Assembly (NCBI RefSeq): GCF_008365405.1
Contig: NZ_QOKV01000001.1
Span: 629,333 to 693,332, forward strand
Length of the DNA: 64,000 nt
Direction: 5' to 3'
From: Azospirillum brasilense
GTDB lineage: Bacteria > Pseudomonadota > Alphaproteobacteria > Azospirillales > Azospirillaceae
The translations under genes were made by a program, and so were the position numbers. Numbering within the stretch: the first letter of the stretch is position 1; the number at the start of each line of letters is the position of its first letter. The notes beneath the pieces were generated by a model, which saw only the letters and a list, made by a program, of their open reading frames with translations, was not told the origin of the DNA and did not search any database. Shown in pieces: positions 7,706 to 16,490 of this stretch.

Positions 7706-9718
7706 TTACAGGCGCGCCTTCGCCGCGGCGACCACGGCCTCGGCGGTAATGCCGAAGTGCTTGTAGAGTTCCTGATAGGGAGCCGACTCGCCGAAGCCGC
7801 TCATGCCGACGAAGGCGGTGGCCGTGGCGCCCGGATAGCCGAGCCAGCGGTCCCAGCCCTGACGGACGGCGGCCTCGACCGCGACGCGGACGCCGCTGCC
7901 GAGCACGGAAGCCTTGTAGGCGTCGTCCTGCGCCTCGAACAGCTCGAAGCTCGGGATCGACACCACGGCGGCACCGATGCCCTCGGCCTGGAGCGCCTTG
8001 CGGGCCTCGGCGGCCAGCGAGACTTCCGAGCCGGTGGCGAGCAGCGTCACCTTGCGCTCGCCCTCGGCCTCCAGGATCACGTAGCCGCCGCGGGCGGAAC
8101 GATTCTCCGCCGCGTGCTCGGTGCGCAGGGTCGGCACGTTCTGGCGGGTCAGCGCCAGGACGGACGGGCCGTTGACGCGCTCCAGCGCGATCTGCCAGCA
8201 CTCCGCGGTCTCCACGGCGTCGGCCGGGCGCAGGGTCAGCAGGTTGGGGATGGCGCGCAACGCGGCCAGATGCTCCACCGGCTGGTGGGTCGGGCCGTCC
8301 TCGCCGAGGCCGATCGAGTCGTGGGTCATCACGAAGATCGAGCGCTGCTTCATCAGCGCGGCCAGGCGGATCGCCGGGCGGCAGTAGTCGGCGAACTGCA
8401 TGAAGGTGCCGCCGTAGGGGATGACGCCGCCGTGCAGCGCCATGCCGTTCATGACGGTGGCCATGCCGTGCTCGCGCACGCCGTAGCGGACGTAGCGGCC
8501 GTTGAACTCGCCGCGGCCCTTCACGTCGGCGGTGTTCTTCGCCTTGGTGTTGTTCGACGGGGTCAGGTCGGCGGAGCCGCCGATCATCTCCGGCACCGCC
8601 GGGACCAGGACGTCGAGCACATTGCCCGACGCGACGCGGGTCGCCCAGCTCGGCTTGTCCTCGGACAGCTTCTTCTTGAAGGCGCCGATCAGCTCGTCGA
8701 GGCCGGCGGGGACGCCGTGGCCCATCGCCGCCTCGAACACCTTGCGGGCGGAGGGGTCGAGCGCCGCGACGCGCTGCGCCCAGTCGGCGTAGGCGGCGTC
8801 GGCGCGGGTGCCGGCGGCGCGCCAGGCGTCCAGCACGTCCTGCGGAACGACGAAGGCTTCGTGCGGCCAGCCGAGATTCTCGCGGGTGGCGGCCACCTCG
8901 TCGGCGCCCAGCGGCGAGCCGTGGCAGCCGTGGGTGTTGGCCTTGTTCGGGGCGCCCTTGCCGATGATGGTGCGGCAGGCGATCAGCGTCGGCTTGTCGG
9001 AGGTTTGCGCGGCCTCGATGGCCTTGGCGACGGCCTCCGGATCGTGGCCGTCGACGGTCGCCGTGTTCCAGCCGTAGGAGCGGAAGCGGGCCGGCGTGTC
9101 GTCGGTGAAGCTGAGGTCGGTCGAGCCGTCGATGGAGATGTGGTTGTCGTCCCACAGCACGATCAGGCGGTTCAGCCCGAGATGGCCGGCCAGCGAGCAG
9201 GCCTCGTGGCTGACGCCCTCCATCAGGTCGCCGTCCGAGGCGATGACGTAGGTGTAGTGGTTGATCAGGTCGTCGCCGAAGCGGGCGTTGGTGATGCGCT
9301 CCGCCAGGGCGAAGCCGACGGCGGTGGACACGCCCTGGCCCAGCGGACCGGTGGTCATCTCGATGCCGAGCGACGGATCGACCTCGGGATGGCCCGGCGT
9401 CAGGCTGCCGAGCTGGCGGAAGCGCTTCAGCTCGTCGATGGTCATCCGCTCATAGCCGGTCAGGTAGCCCAGCGAGTAGATCAGCATCGAGCCGTGGCCG
9501 GCCGACAGGATGAAGCGGTCGCGGTCGGCCCAGGCCGGCTGCTTCGGATTGAACTTCAGGAAGCGCGTGAACAGCACCGTGGCCACGTCGGCCATGCCCA
9601 TCGGCATGCCGGGGTGGCCGGACTTCGCGGCCTCCACCGCGTCCATGGACAGCGCGCGGATGGCGTTCGCCATGGTGGTGATGGGGGCGGGCGGGGTGGC
9701 GGCGGAAGCAGCGGACAT
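7706..9718 (-). CDS. tkt: Transketolase
   Basis: Thiamine-diphosphate enzyme that moves two-carbon ketol units between sugar phosphates in the pentose phosphate pathway. 670 residues, the usual length. Seen: [15 protein letters not shown] near residues 29-43, [15 protein letters not shown], the ThDP/Mg site with [14 protein letters not shown] and DDNHISIDG, the pyrimidine-domain region [14 protein letters not shown] with its catalytic glutamate, [20 protein letters not shown], and [23 protein letters not shown] 9718 was chosen because the protein begins there with the normal short transketolase N-terminus; the open frame continues upstream through the intergenic region only because this DNA lacks stops. 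Divergent from the zapA block. Confidence 0.96.
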   Translation of the reverse strand: MSAASAATPPAPITTMANAIRALSMDAVEAAKSGHPGMPMGMADVATVLFTRFLKFNPKQPAWADRDRFILSAGHGSMLIYSLGYLTGYERMTIDELKRFRQLGSLTPGHPEVDPSLGIEMTTGPLGQGVSTAVGFALAERITNARFGDDLINHYTYVIASDGDLMEGVSHEACSLAGHLGLNRLIVLWDDNHISIDGSTDLSFTDDTPARFRSYGWNTATVDGHDPEAVAKAIEAAQTSDKPTLIACRTIIGKGAPNKANTHGCHGSPLGADEVAATRENLGWPHEAFVVPQDVLDAWRAAGTRADAAYADWAQRVAALDPSARKVFEAAMGHGVPAGLDELIGAFKKKLSEDKPSWATRVASGNVLDVLVPAVPEMIGGSADLTPSNNTKAKNTADVKGRGEFNGRYVRYGVREHGMATVMNGMALHGGVIPYGGTFMQFADYCRPAIRLAALMKQRSIFVMTHDSIGLGEDGPTHQPVEHLAALRAIPNLLTLRPADAVETAECWQIALERVNGPSVLALTRQNVPTLRTEHAAENRSARGGYVILEAEGERKVTLLATGSEVSLAAEARKALQAEGIGAAVVSIPSFELFEAQDDAYKASVLGSGVRVAVEAAVRQGWDRWLGYPGATATAFVGMSGFGESAPYQELYKHFGITAEAVVAAAKARL

Positions 9719-10063
9719 CGGGCAGGGTTCCTGAAGAATGTTCCCGTGGGCAGGCGGGCAGCGAACGGAGCGGGCCGAACGGGGTCGGGCAACACCGATT
9801 GGGCGGGAAACCAGGGGTTCCCGCAGGACGCGCGCACCATGCAGAAGCCATGTGCGCAGGTCAACACGGGAATGGGGATGGCGGCCCGGCTTTCCACGCA
9901 TTTTGGGGGCACCGTCTCCACCGCAATCCGCGGCGTAATTCCGGTTGACGGCGTGGGGTGGTCGGCCCAACTGTAGCGCTCGGCATTTTATGCATGTGCG
10001 AATTATGCATGTGCGAACTGCTGCCCCGTTCGCCGTCCATCCGTCCGTCAAGGTTCCCCGCCC
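9719..10063. other. 345-base divergent intergenic region between tkt and the zapA block
   Basis: No convincing gene. It must hold the promoters of tkt (leftward) and of the rightward coiled-coil/zapA operon. The right third contains an A/T-richer section with a perfect 15-bp tandem duplication (9988-10017). No riboswitch-like fold was recognised. Confidence 0.7.
9988..10017. repeat. Perfect 15-bp tandem duplication in a promoter region
   Basis: Two adjacent exact copies of TTATGCATGTGCGAA, each holding the palindrome ATGCAT, 47 bases before the start of the DUF4164-like gene. Either a recent slippage duplication or a doubled regulator site. Confidence 0.8.
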
Positions 10064-10288
10064 ATGGATTCCCTGAAAGCCGCGCTCGACCGCCTCTCCA
10101 AGGCCGTGGATCGTCTGGAGCATGCCGCGTGTGCCCGCGAGGAACGGGTGGCCAAGCGCGAGCAGGAACTGAGCGAGTCCCTGCGCGAGGCCCGCATCGA
10201 ACAGGCGCGCGCCCAGGAGAATGCGGAAACCGTGTCGAAGCGTCTGGAGGCGGCGATCGGCCGTCTCGAAGCGGTTCTGGAGAATTGA
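10064..10288 (+). CDS. DUF4164-like coiled-coil protein next to zapA
   Basis: A 74-residue, highly charged protein that is almost entirely one predicted coiled coil: heptads run from [18 protein letters not shown] through [18 protein letters not shown] to [15 protein letters not shown]. It resembles the short DUF4164 proteins encoded directly before zapA in alphaproteobacteria, where a role with the division ring has been suspected; function is inferred only from position. It ends 3 bases before the zapA start, so the two are co-translated. ATG 10064 follows an AAGG at about ten bases. Confidence 0.75.
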   Translation: MDSLKAALDRLSKAVDRLEHAACAREERVAKREQELSESLREARIEQARAQENAETVSKRLEAAIGRLEAVLEN

Positions 10289-10291
10289 GCC

Positions 10292-10606
10292 ATGGCCCAG
10301 GTGGAATTCGAGGTGAACGGGCGCGCCTACCGCGTCTTCTGCGAGGATGGGCAGGAATCGCGCCTGCGTGAACTGGCCGCCTTCGTGGACGCCAAGCTGA
10401 AGCAGGTGACCGGCGGCGGAAAATCCGGGTCGGAGGCGCAGATGCTCATCCTGACCGCCATCGTCATGGCCGACGAGATGCAGGACGTGATGGCGGGCCG
10501 CGGCCTCGCCCCTCTGTCCACCGTGAACGAGGCCGAGGTGGCCGCCGCCGTGGACAATGTCGCTTTGCGCATCGAAGAGGTTGCCGCGCGGCTCGAGCGC
10601 GCCTAA
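10292..10606 (+). CDS. zapA: Cell division protein ZapA
   Basis: Small cytoplasmic protein that binds FtsZ and promotes bundling of its filaments at the division site. 104 residues with the family pattern: N-terminal [20 protein letters not shown] (beta hairpin), [16 protein letters not shown], then [16 protein letters not shown] and a C-terminal amphipathic helix [20 protein letters not shown] that forms the tetramer coiled coil. It follows the coiled-coil partner gene by 3 bases and is followed by 6S RNA and the cyclo-ligase gene, the same order as zapA-ssrS-ygfA in enterobacteria. Confidence 0.93.
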   Translation: MAQVEFEVNGRAYRVFCEDGQESRLRELAAFVDAKLKQVTGGGKSGSEAQMLILTAIVMADEMQDVMAGRGLAPLSTVNEAEVAAAVDNVALRIEEVAARLERA

Positions 10607-10614
10607 GTTAGTTC

Positions 10615-10782
10615 TTGGAAGGTCGCTGCCTGGTTCGTCAGGTCGCAATAATCCCCAGGGCCGATAATCTTAGACTCTCGGGAGCTGTCCCTGTCCGGAC
10701 CGTGGTCCGGGTACACGGCGCCCACCTGCTCTGCAGGTCATGGAGGATAAGCAATGCCAACGGCCAAGGCGGCACCTTCCGC
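10615..10782 (+). ncRNA. ssrS: 6S RNA
   Basis: About 168 bases with the 6S arrangement. The ends pair (GGAAGGTCGCTGCC at 10617-10630 with GGCGGCACCTTCC at 10768-10780), closing a long interrupted stem with a large central bubble; the apical part contains the hairpin GTCCGGACCGTGGTCCGGG. 6S RNA binds sigma-70 RNA polymerase and mimics an open promoter. The position between zapA and the 5-formyl-THF cyclo-ligase gene is the conserved ssrS-ygfA context. Ends are approximate, set by the closing helix. Confidence 0.85.
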
Positions 10783-10818
10783 CTCTCCCGTGATTTTCCC
10801 CGACGTTTCCAGGCGACG

Positions 10819-11412
10819 ATGACCGACCCGCGCGCGGCCAAGGACGCCGCCCGAGCCCAGGCGCGCGCCCGGCGCGATTCCCTCAGCGACGACCAGATGC
10901 GCGCTTTTGCCGCGGATGCTCTGCGCGACCGCTTCCTGGAGGAGTTGGTTCGGCCGGGGTTCATCGCCGACGGACCGGTTGCCGGTTATTGGCCGCTCGG
11001 TTCGGAACTCGACGTCCGGCCTCTGCTGCTCCATCTTAGGACGGGCGGGCGCTCCATCGCGCTTCCGGTGTCCGGACCGCGCGGGCAGGCGTTGACCTTC
11101 CGCGACTGGGACCCGGCGCTGCCGCTGGACGCCGGCCGCTACGGCATCCAGGAGCCGGGCGCTGACCGGTCCGAGGTGGTGCCGGCGGTGCTTCTGGTGC
11201 CGATGCTGGCCTTCGACCGCAGCGGGCATCGGCTGGGTTACGGCGCCGGCTATTACGACCGGACGCTGGACGCCCTGCGCGCGATCCGTCCCGTCCTGGC
11301 GGTCGGGATGGCCTTCGCCGCACAGGAGATGGACGCGGTGCCCCACGGGGCGCACGACGAGCGGCTCGATTGGATTCTGACGGAGCGCGAGACGCTCCGC
11401 TTTACGCAGTGA
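10819..11412 (+). CDS. 5-formyltetrahydrofolate cyclo-ligase
   Basis: ATP-dependent enzyme that converts 5-formyl-THF to 5,10-methenyl-THF, recycling an inhibitory folate. 197 residues. Seen: basic N-terminal helix AKDAARAQARARRDSLSD, the substrate region GYWPLGSELDVRPLL, ALPVSGPRGQALTFRDW, YGIQEP, and the diagnostic nucleotide motif LGYGAGYYDRTLD near residue 133. The ATG at 10819 gives the normal start; earlier in-frame sequence belongs to the 6S RNA. Co-occurrence with 6S RNA repeats the enterobacterial ygfA arrangement. The next gene starts 12 bases downstream. Confidence 0.92.
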   Translation: MTDPRAAKDAARAQARARRDSLSDDQMRAFAADALRDRFLEELVRPGFIADGPVAGYWPLGSELDVRPLLLHLRTGGRSIALPVSGPRGQALTFRDWDPALPLDAGRYGIQEPGADRSEVVPAVLLVPMLAFDRSGHRLGYGAGYYDRTLDALRAIRPVLAVGMAFAAQEMDAVPHGAHDERLDWILTERETLRFTQ

Positions 11413-11424
11413 AGGTTGGGGACG

Positions 11425-12246
11425 ATGCGGCTTTTGTTTCTGGGCGACGTGGTGGGGCGGTCGGGACGCGACGCGGTGATCGCGCACATGCCGATGCTGC
11501 GCGACCGGCTCGACCCCGACCTGACCGTGGTGAACGGCGAGAACGCCGCCGGCGGCTTCGGCATCACCGTGAAGATCGCCGAGGAGTTCTTCGCGGCCGG
11601 CGTGGACGTGGTGACGCTGGGCAACCATTCCTGGGACCAGAAGGAGCTGGTGGCGGCGATCGACCAGCAGCCGCGCATCATCCGTCCGCTGAACTACCCG
11701 GAAGGCACGCCGGGGCGCGGCTTCGTGCTGCTGCAGGCGCGGGGCGGGCGCAAGGTGCTGGTCATGAACGTGATGCTGCGCCTGTTCATGGACCCGATGG
11801 ACGACCCCTTCGCCGCGGTGGACCGGGTGCTGCGCGCCCACCGGCTGGGCCCCAACGGCGCCGACGCCATCCTGGTCGACGTCCATGGCGAGGCGACCAG
11901 CGAGAAGATGATCATGGGCCATTTCTGCGACGGCCGCGCCTCGCTGGTGGTCGGCACGCACAGCCACGTCCCGACGGCGGACCATGTGGTGATGAAGGGC
12001 GGTACGGCCTATCTGACCGACGCCGGCATGTGCGGCGACTACGACAGCGCCATCGGCATGAAGAAGGAGGTCGCCATGGCCAAGATCATCCGCAAGCTGC
12101 CGACCGAGCGGCTGAGCCCGGCGGAAGGCGAGGCCACCGTCTGCGGCTGCTACGTCGAGACGGACGACCGCACCGGCCTCGCCACCAGCATCCAGCCGCT
12201 GCGGCTGGGCGGCCGGCTGAGCCAGTCCGTGCCGGTGCGGGGCTGA
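11425..12246 (+). CDS. YmdB-family metallophosphoesterase
   Basis: Binuclear-metal phosphoesterase of the TIGR00282/YmdB family; Bacillus YmdB hydrolyses cyclic nucleotides, but the role in proteobacteria is not established. 273 residues, cytoplasmic. Metal ligand motifs in order: LGDVVGRSGRD at the N-terminus, VNGENAAGGFG, TLGNHSWDQKE, VDVHGEATSEK, and VVGTHSHVPTAD, followed by DAGMCGDYDSAIGM. ATG 11425 begins directly with the first strand (MRLLFLGDVV); an upstream TTG at 11416 is less likely. It sits 12 bases after the cyclo-ligase gene, probably in one operon. Confidence 0.92.
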   Translation: MRLLFLGDVVGRSGRDAVIAHMPMLRDRLDPDLTVVNGENAAGGFGITVKIAEEFFAAGVDVVTLGNHSWDQKELVAAIDQQPRIIRPLNYPEGTPGRGFVLLQARGGRKVLVMNVMLRLFMDPMDDPFAAVDRVLRAHRLGPNGADAILVDVHGEATSEKMIMGHFCDGRASLVVGTHSHVPTADHVVMKGGTAYLTDAGMCGDYDSAIGMKKEVAMAKIIRKLPTERLSPAEGEATVCGCYVETDDRTGLATSIQPLRLGGRLSQSVPVRG

Positions 12247-12446
12247 GCGACATCACCGGCTCGGGTCCCGCAGGGCCCAAAAGGGGCGCCCCAATACTGC
12301 CATATTGACTTTCTATATGGGTAGGTGTCGTCTCCGGCGCCGAAGGCGTGCGGTGGCGCACAAAGGCTGGTACATGTGTCCCACCGCTTACCAATCTGTT
12401 TCACAAGACCTTGTCTCTTTGAATCCATCTGGGGCTCGTTCGACGC

Positions 12447-13199
12447 ATGGCCGGTCATAGCCAATTCAAGAACATCATGCACCGCAAAGGCGCGCAGGAC
12501 GCCAAGCGGTCAAAGATCTTCAACAAGCTCGCCCGCGAGATCACCGTGGCGGCCAAGGGCGGCCTCCCGGACCCGGCGGCCAACCCGCGCCTGCGCGCCG
12601 CGATCACCGCGGCCCGCGTGCAGAACATGCCGCGCGACCGCATCGACCGCGCGATCAAGCAGGGCACGCCCGGCGGTGGCGACGACGCGAACTACGACGA
12701 GGTGCGGTACGAGGGCTACGGCCCCGGCGGCGTCGCGCTGATCGTCGAGGCGCTGACCGACAACCGCAACCGCACGGCGTCGGAAGTGCGCTCCGCCTTC
12801 ACCAAGTATGGCGGCTCGCTGGGCGAGACGAACTCGGTCAGCTTCATGTTCAGCCGCGTCGGCGCGATCTACTACCCGGCGGCGGCTGCGGCGGCGGACG
12901 CCGTGTTCGAGGTGGCTCTGGAAGCCGGTGCCGAGGACGTGGCGTCCGACGAGAACGGTCACGAGGTCACCACCACGGTGGAGAATTTCGCGATCGTGCG
13001 CGACGCGCTGGAGGCCAAGTTCGGCGGTGCGGAGAGCGCGCGCCTGACCTGGAAGCCGCTGAACACCGTCGCCCCGTCCGAGGACGCCGCCGCCAGCCTG
13101 ATGAAGCTGCTGGACGTGCTGGAGGACAACGACGACGTCCAGACCGTCGAAGGCAACTTCGACATCTCCGACGAGCTGATGCAGAAGCTGACGGCCTGA
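12447..13199 (+). CDS. YebC/PmpR family protein
   Basis: A 250-residue cytoplasmic protein of the YebC (DUF28/TACO1) family; recent work links such proteins to translation of difficult motifs such as polyproline, while some homologues were described as DNA-binding regulators. Seen: start [80 protein letters not shown] and the acidic C-terminal [20 protein letters not shown]. The 200 bases upstream hold its promoter, including the inverted repeat CCATAT/ATATGG (12300-12320). ruvC starts 29 bases downstream, a common pairing in bacteria. The proline-rich TolA encoded downstream would be a natural client, which is inference. Confidence 0.93.
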   Translation: MAGHSQFKNIMHRKGAQDAKRSKIFNKLAREITVAAKGGLPDPAANPRLRAAITAARVQNMPRDRIDRAIKQGTPGGGDDANYDEVRYEGYGPGGVALIVEALTDNRNRTASEVRSAFTKYGGSLGETNSVSFMFSRVGAIYYPAAAAAADAVFEVALEAGAEDVASDENGHEVTTTVENFAIVRDALEAKFGGAESARLTWKPLNTVAPSEDAAASLMKLLDVLEDNDDVQTVEGNFDISDELMQKLTA

Positions 13200-13228
13200 T
13201 TTCAGGCTGCTGAGCGGAGGGAACCGGG

Positions 13229-14296
13229 GTGCTTGGGCAGGCCGGAAGGAGCGGGGCGGCGCAACAGCCGCCCGTACGCCTGTTGGGGCTGGACCCCGGC
13301 CTCCGCCACACCGGCTGGGGCGTCATCGACGTGTCCGGCAACCGGCTGACCCACGTGGCGGACGGCGCCGTCCATTCCGAGGACGGCCGTCCGCTGGCCG
13401 AACGGCTGTGCCAGCTCCACGAGGCTCTGACCGAGGTGCTGGAGCGCTACCGCCCCGACGAGGCGGCGGTGGAGGAGACCTTCGTCAACAGCAACGCGGT
13501 CTCCACGCTGAAGCTGGGGCAGGCGCGGGCGGTGGCCCTGCTGGTCCCGGCTCTGGCCGGGCTGTCGGTGGCGGAATACGCCAACAACATGGTCAAGAAG
13601 GCCGTGGTGGGGCAGGGCCGGGCCGACAAGACTCAGGTGCAGGCCATGGTGCGTCTGCTGCTTCCCGGCTGCGCGATCACCACGCCGGACGCCGCGGACG
13701 CCCTGGCCGTGGCGATCTGCCACGCGCATCACCGCTCAAGCTGGCAGATGTGGCGGCGGGGGGGCGATCAATCCCTCTCCCGCCCCGGGAGAGGGTGGCC
13801 CGAAGGGCCGGGTGAGGGTCTTGCGTTGCTCGACCCCGCCAAACAAGCGAAGCGCTACCCGACACCGCAGGAAACCGAACGCGCGCGCATCCTGCGACGC
13901 GATTCCACCGATGTGGAAAAAGTCCTGTGGCAGCGGCTCCGCAATGGCCAACTCGGGGCGAAATTCCGGCGGCAAGAGGCCATATTCGGTTACACGGTCG
14001 ATTTCATTTCCCACGATCACCGCCTGATCGTCGAGTTGGATGGCGGCCAGCACGCCGACCGTGCCGAACAGGACATGCGGCGCTCCCGCTTGCTGGAACA
14101 GGCGGGCTTTCGCGTGCTCCGCTTCTGGAACAACGACGTGAACGACAATTTGGAGGGCGTGCTGAGCACGATCAAAGCGCGCCTGGAAGAAACCACGGTG
14201 GTGCGTCGGCCAGTCTCTGCGGCGGCACCCTCACCCGGCCCTTCGGGCCACCCTCTCCCGGGGCGGGAGAGGGGAAACGGGGATGAAAGCGCATGA
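13229..14296 (+). CDS. ruvC: RuvC Holliday-junction resolvase fused in frame to a DUF559 nuclease domain
   Basis: 355 residues, about twice the normal RuvC. Residues 16-175 are a complete RuvC: LLGLDPG with catalytic Asp22, VEETFVN with Glu82, and [17 protein letters not shown] with Asp154 and Asp157. RuvC cuts Holliday junctions with RuvAB. Residues 182-197 are encoded by a repeat ([14 protein letters not shown]), and residues 215-320 are a DUF559/Vsr-like PD-(D/E)XK domain: [26 protein letters not shown] (Asp258), [10 protein letters not shown] (Glu269, Asp271) and [11 protein letters not shown]. The C-terminal tail reads the second repeat copy. GTG 13229 has GGAGG eight bases upstream; the stop overlaps ruvA as ATGA. 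An internal TTG at 13826 could start the nuclease alone. Whether the fusion resolves junctions normally is unknown. Confidence 0.88.
   Translation: MLGQAGRSGAAQQPPVRLLGLDPGLRHTGWGVIDVSGNRLTHVADGAVHSEDGRPLAERLCQLHEALTEVLERYRPDEAAVEETFVNSNAVSTLKLGQARAVALLVPALAGLSVAEYANNMVKKAVVGQGRADKTQVQAMVRLLLPGCAITTPDAADALAVAICHAHHRSSWQMWRRGGDQSLSRPGRGWPEGPGEGLALLDPAKQAKRYPTPQETERARILRRDSTDVEKVLWQRLRNGQLGAKFRRQEAIFGYTVDFISHDHRLIVELDGGQHADRAEQDMRRSRLLEQAGFRVLRFWNNDVNDNLEGVLSTIKARLEETTVVRRPVSAAAPSPGPSGHPLPGRERGNGDESA
13773..14273 (+). mobile_element. 501-bp cassette: DUF559 reading frame between perfect 46-bp inverted repeats
   Basis: 13773-13818 and 14228-14273 are exact reverse complements over 46 bases. Each copy is itself two hairpins: CCCTCTCCCG-CCC-CGGGAGAGGG at the outer end and GGCCC-GAA-GGGCC at the inner, closing with GGGTGAGGG. 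The 409 bases between encode the DUF559 domain. No target-site duplication is evident at the borders and no transposase is present, so it would be a non-autonomous element or a REP-like repeat pair carrying a nuclease. The interior looks less GC-biased than the neighbouring ruv genes, judged by eye. That it moved here as a unit is inference. Confidence 0.65.
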
Positions 14297-14919
14297 TCGC
14301 CAAGCTCACCGGTGTCGTGGATTCGGTCGGGACCGACTGGGTGGTGGTGGACGTCAACGGGGTCGGCTACCAGGTCGCCTGCTCCAACCGCACGCTGTCG
14401 CGCATGGCGGTGGGGGAGCGGCGGGCGCTGGTCGTGGAGACCTTCATCCGCGACGACCGGATCACCCTCTATGGCTTCGCCGATGCCGGCGAGCGCGACT
14501 GGTTCCGGCTGCTGACCACCATCCAGGGCGTCGGCTCGCGCCTTGCCCTGTCGATCCTCGGTGTGCTGGACCCCGACCAGCTCACCCGCGCCATCGCGGC
14601 GCAGGATAAGACGGCGCTCACCCGCGCCGACGGCGTGGGGCCGAAGGTGGCCGCGCGCATCGTCAACGAGTTGAAGGACAAGGTGGGCAACCTCACCCTC
14701 GGCGCCTCGGCCTCCGCCGCTCCGGCGGCGGGCGGCAAGGCGGCGCCGGCGGGCGGCCCCGACAACATGGTCATGGCGGACGCCGTTTCGGCCCTCGTCA
14801 ACCTCGGCTACGGGCGGTCGGAGGCGTTCGGCGCCGTCGTGGCCGCCGGGCGCAAGCTGGGCGACGGGGCCGGCGTGTCGGAGCTGATCCGCCATGGCCT
14901 TAAGGAACTCAGCCAATGA
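14293..14919 (+). CDS. ruvA: Holliday junction branch-migration subunit RuvA
   Basis: RuvA binds four-way junctions as a tetramer and loads the RuvB motor. 208 residues: N-terminal OB fold ([20 protein letters not shown]), [16 protein letters not shown], the two helix-hairpin-helix regions [14 protein letters not shown] and [20 protein letters not shown], an alanine/glycine-rich flexible linker (residues about 137-155) and the C-terminal domain III ([20 protein letters not shown]) that contacts RuvB. ATG 14293 overlaps the stop of the ruvC fusion by four bases, so translation is coupled, and ruvA overlaps ruvB by four bases. Confidence 0.96.
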   Translation: MIAKLTGVVDSVGTDWVVVDVNGVGYQVACSNRTLSRMAVGERRALVVETFIRDDRITLYGFADAGERDWFRLLTTIQGVGSRLALSILGVLDPDQLTRAIAAQDKTALTRADGVGPKVAARIVNELKDKVGNLTLGASASAAPAAGGKAAPAGGPDNMVMADAVSALVNLGYGRSEAFGAVVAAGRKLGDGAGVSELIRHGLKELSQ

Positions 14920-16007
14920 CCGCCGACCAGAACGGCACCGATCCCGACCGGCTGGTGCAGCCGGGCCGGGGCGCCGGCGACTCCGGCGAAGCCTCGATCC
15001 GCCCGCTCTCGCTCGCCGAGTTCATCGGCCAGCGGCAGGCGCGCGAGAACCTGTCGATCTTCATCCAGGCCGCCCGCGCGCGCGGGGAGGCTCTGGACCA
15101 TGTGCTGCTGTTCGGGCCGCCGGGCCTGGGCAAGACGACGCTCGCCCAGATCGTCTCGCGCGAGCTGGGGGTGGGCTTCCGCGCCACCTCCGGCCCGGTC
15201 ATCGCGCGGGCCGGCGACCTCGCCGCCCTGCTGACCAACCTGCAGCCGCACGACGTCCTCTTCATCGACGAGATTCATCGCCTTAATCCCGCCGTGGAAG
15301 AGGTGCTGTATCCCGCGATGGAGGATTTCCAGCTCGACCTCATCATCGGCGAAGGCCCGTCGGCGCGGTCCATCCGGATCGACCTGCCACCCTTCACGCT
15401 GGTCGGCGCCACCACGCGTTCCGGCCTGATCACGCGCCCCCTGCGCGAGCGGTTCGGCATTCCCGTGCGGCTGCAATTCTACGAGCCGGACGAGCTGGAG
15501 CTGATCGTTCGCCGCGCCGCGGCCGTGTTCAACATGCTGATCACGCCGGAAGGGGCGCGGGAGATCGCCAACCGGTCGCGCGGGACGCCGCGCGTGTCGG
15601 GGCGGCTGCTGCGCCGGGTGCGCGACTTCGCCTCGGTGGCCGGCGTGCCGGAGGTGGACGCGCGCATCGCCGACGCCGCCCTGACCCGGCTGGAGGTCGA
15701 CCGGCTCGGCCTCGACAGCATGGACCGGCGCTATCTGGGCATCATCGCCAACAACTACAACGGCGGCCCGGTGGGCGTGGACACGTTGGGTGCCGCGCTC
15801 GGCGAGCAGCGCGACGTGCTGGAGGAGGTGGTGGAACCCTACCTGATCCAGCAGGGCTTCCTGCAGCGCACCCCGCGCGGGCGCATGCTGACCGACCAGG
15901 GCTTCCGCTATCTGGGCCTCAACCCGCCGTCGGCGCCGACCCGCCAGTTCGACCTGCTGGACCGGCTGTCGGAGGCCAACCCGGACCCGGAGGACGGCGA
16001 TGTCTGA
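14916..16007 (+). CDS. ruvB: Holliday junction branch-migration helicase RuvB
   Basis: Hexameric AAA+ motor that drives branch migration of Holliday junctions with RuvA. 363 residues with a 28-residue N-terminal extension. Seen: [16 protein letters not shown], Walker [10 protein letters not shown] at 68-76, [17 protein letters not shown], Walker [18 protein letters not shown], sensor 1 [20 protein letters not shown], arginine-finger region [20 protein letters not shown], and the winged-helix domain ending [18 protein letters not shown]. Overlaps ruvA by 4 bases and ybgC by 8 bases, so one coupled operon. Confidence 0.97.
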   Translation: MTADQNGTDPDRLVQPGRGAGDSGEASIRPLSLAEFIGQRQARENLSIFIQAARARGEALDHVLLFGPPGLGKTTLAQIVSRELGVGFRATSGPVIARAGDLAALLTNLQPHDVLFIDEIHRLNPAVEEVLYPAMEDFQLDLIIGEGPSARSIRIDLPPFTLVGATTRSGLITRPLRERFGIPVRLQFYEPDELELIVRRAAAVFNMLITPEGAREIANRSRGTPRVSGRLLRRVRDFASVAGVPEVDARIADAALTRLEVDRLGLDSMDRRYLGIIANNYNGGPVGVDTLGAALGEQRDVLEEVVEPYLIQQGFLQRTPRGRMLTDQGFRYLGLNPPSAPTRQFDLLDRLSEANPDPEDGDV

Positions 16008-16485
16008 CACCGCCCTGGCTCCGCAGCCAAATCTCTCGGGCTGGTTTGACGAGAACGCGCAGCACAGGCTGCGCTTGCGGGTCTACTACGAGGACACGGA
16101 CGCCGGGGGGCTGGTCTATCACGCCAACTACCTGCGCTTCTTCGAGCGGGCGCGCACGGAAATGCTGCGGCTGACCGGATTCACCAACGCCGGGCTGGCC
16201 GAAAGCGACGGTGTGTCATTTGCGGTACGACGGGCGGAGATCGATTTTGTCGCTCCCGCGAAGCTCGAGGATACGCTTGAAGTGGTGACGCGAATCACCG
16301 ATACCGGCGGTGCCTCCTTCGCAGTTGCACAACTTGCCCGTCGCGACGGCCGTGACCTCGCGCGGGCGGTGATTCAGCTGGCGATGATCAATTTGGCCGG
16401 TAACCGGGCCGGACGTCCCGCGCGCCTTCCGGCGCCGGTCCGCGAGGCGCTCATCGATTTGTACAAAAGGCAGAAGCGAGACTGA
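16000..16485 (+). CDS. ybgC: Tol-Pal-associated acyl-CoA thioesterase
   Basis: Hot-dog fold thioesterase of the YbgC family, cytoplasmic, hydrolysing acyl-CoA; in many proteobacteria the gene opens the tol-pal cluster. 161 residues. Seen: the catalytic stretch [20 protein letters not shown] with the aspartate of [35 protein letters not shown] and [16 protein letters not shown]. It starts inside the last codons of ruvB and ends 5 bases before tolQ, so it bridges the ruv and tol operons. Confidence 0.94.
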   Translation: MSDTALAPQPNLSGWFDENAQHRLRLRVYYEDTDAGGLVYHANYLRFFERARTEMLRLTGFTNAGLAESDGVSFAVRRAEIDFVAPAKLEDTLEVVTRITDTGGASFAVAQLARRDGRDLARAVIQLAMINLAGNRAGRPARLPAPVREALIDLYKRQKRD

Positions 16486-16490
16486 CTGCG

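Noticed and set aside
7634-9976. Very long open frame opposite tkt
   Set aside because: It mirrors the transketolase gene; in GC-rich DNA the opposite frames lack stops. Composition is arginine/glycine/valine-rich with no domain. The same applies to frames opposite the FadL gene, the aldolase/thiE pair, murA, phoX/zur and the photolyase.
9719-10063. N-terminal extension of transketolase
   Set aside because: The open frame continues upstream only through lack of stops; the sequence there has no homology-like pattern and the normal transketolase start is at 9718.
12247-12446. Terminator after the YmdB-like gene
   Set aside because: The region has short GC palindromes (GGGCCC, GGGGCGCCCC) but no stem followed by a T-run; I could not define a convincing terminator.
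13773-14273. Insertion sequence with transposase
   Set aside because: The only reading frame inside is a DUF559/Vsr-like nuclease domain; no DDE, HUH or serine/tyrosine recombinase motif and no obvious target-site duplication.
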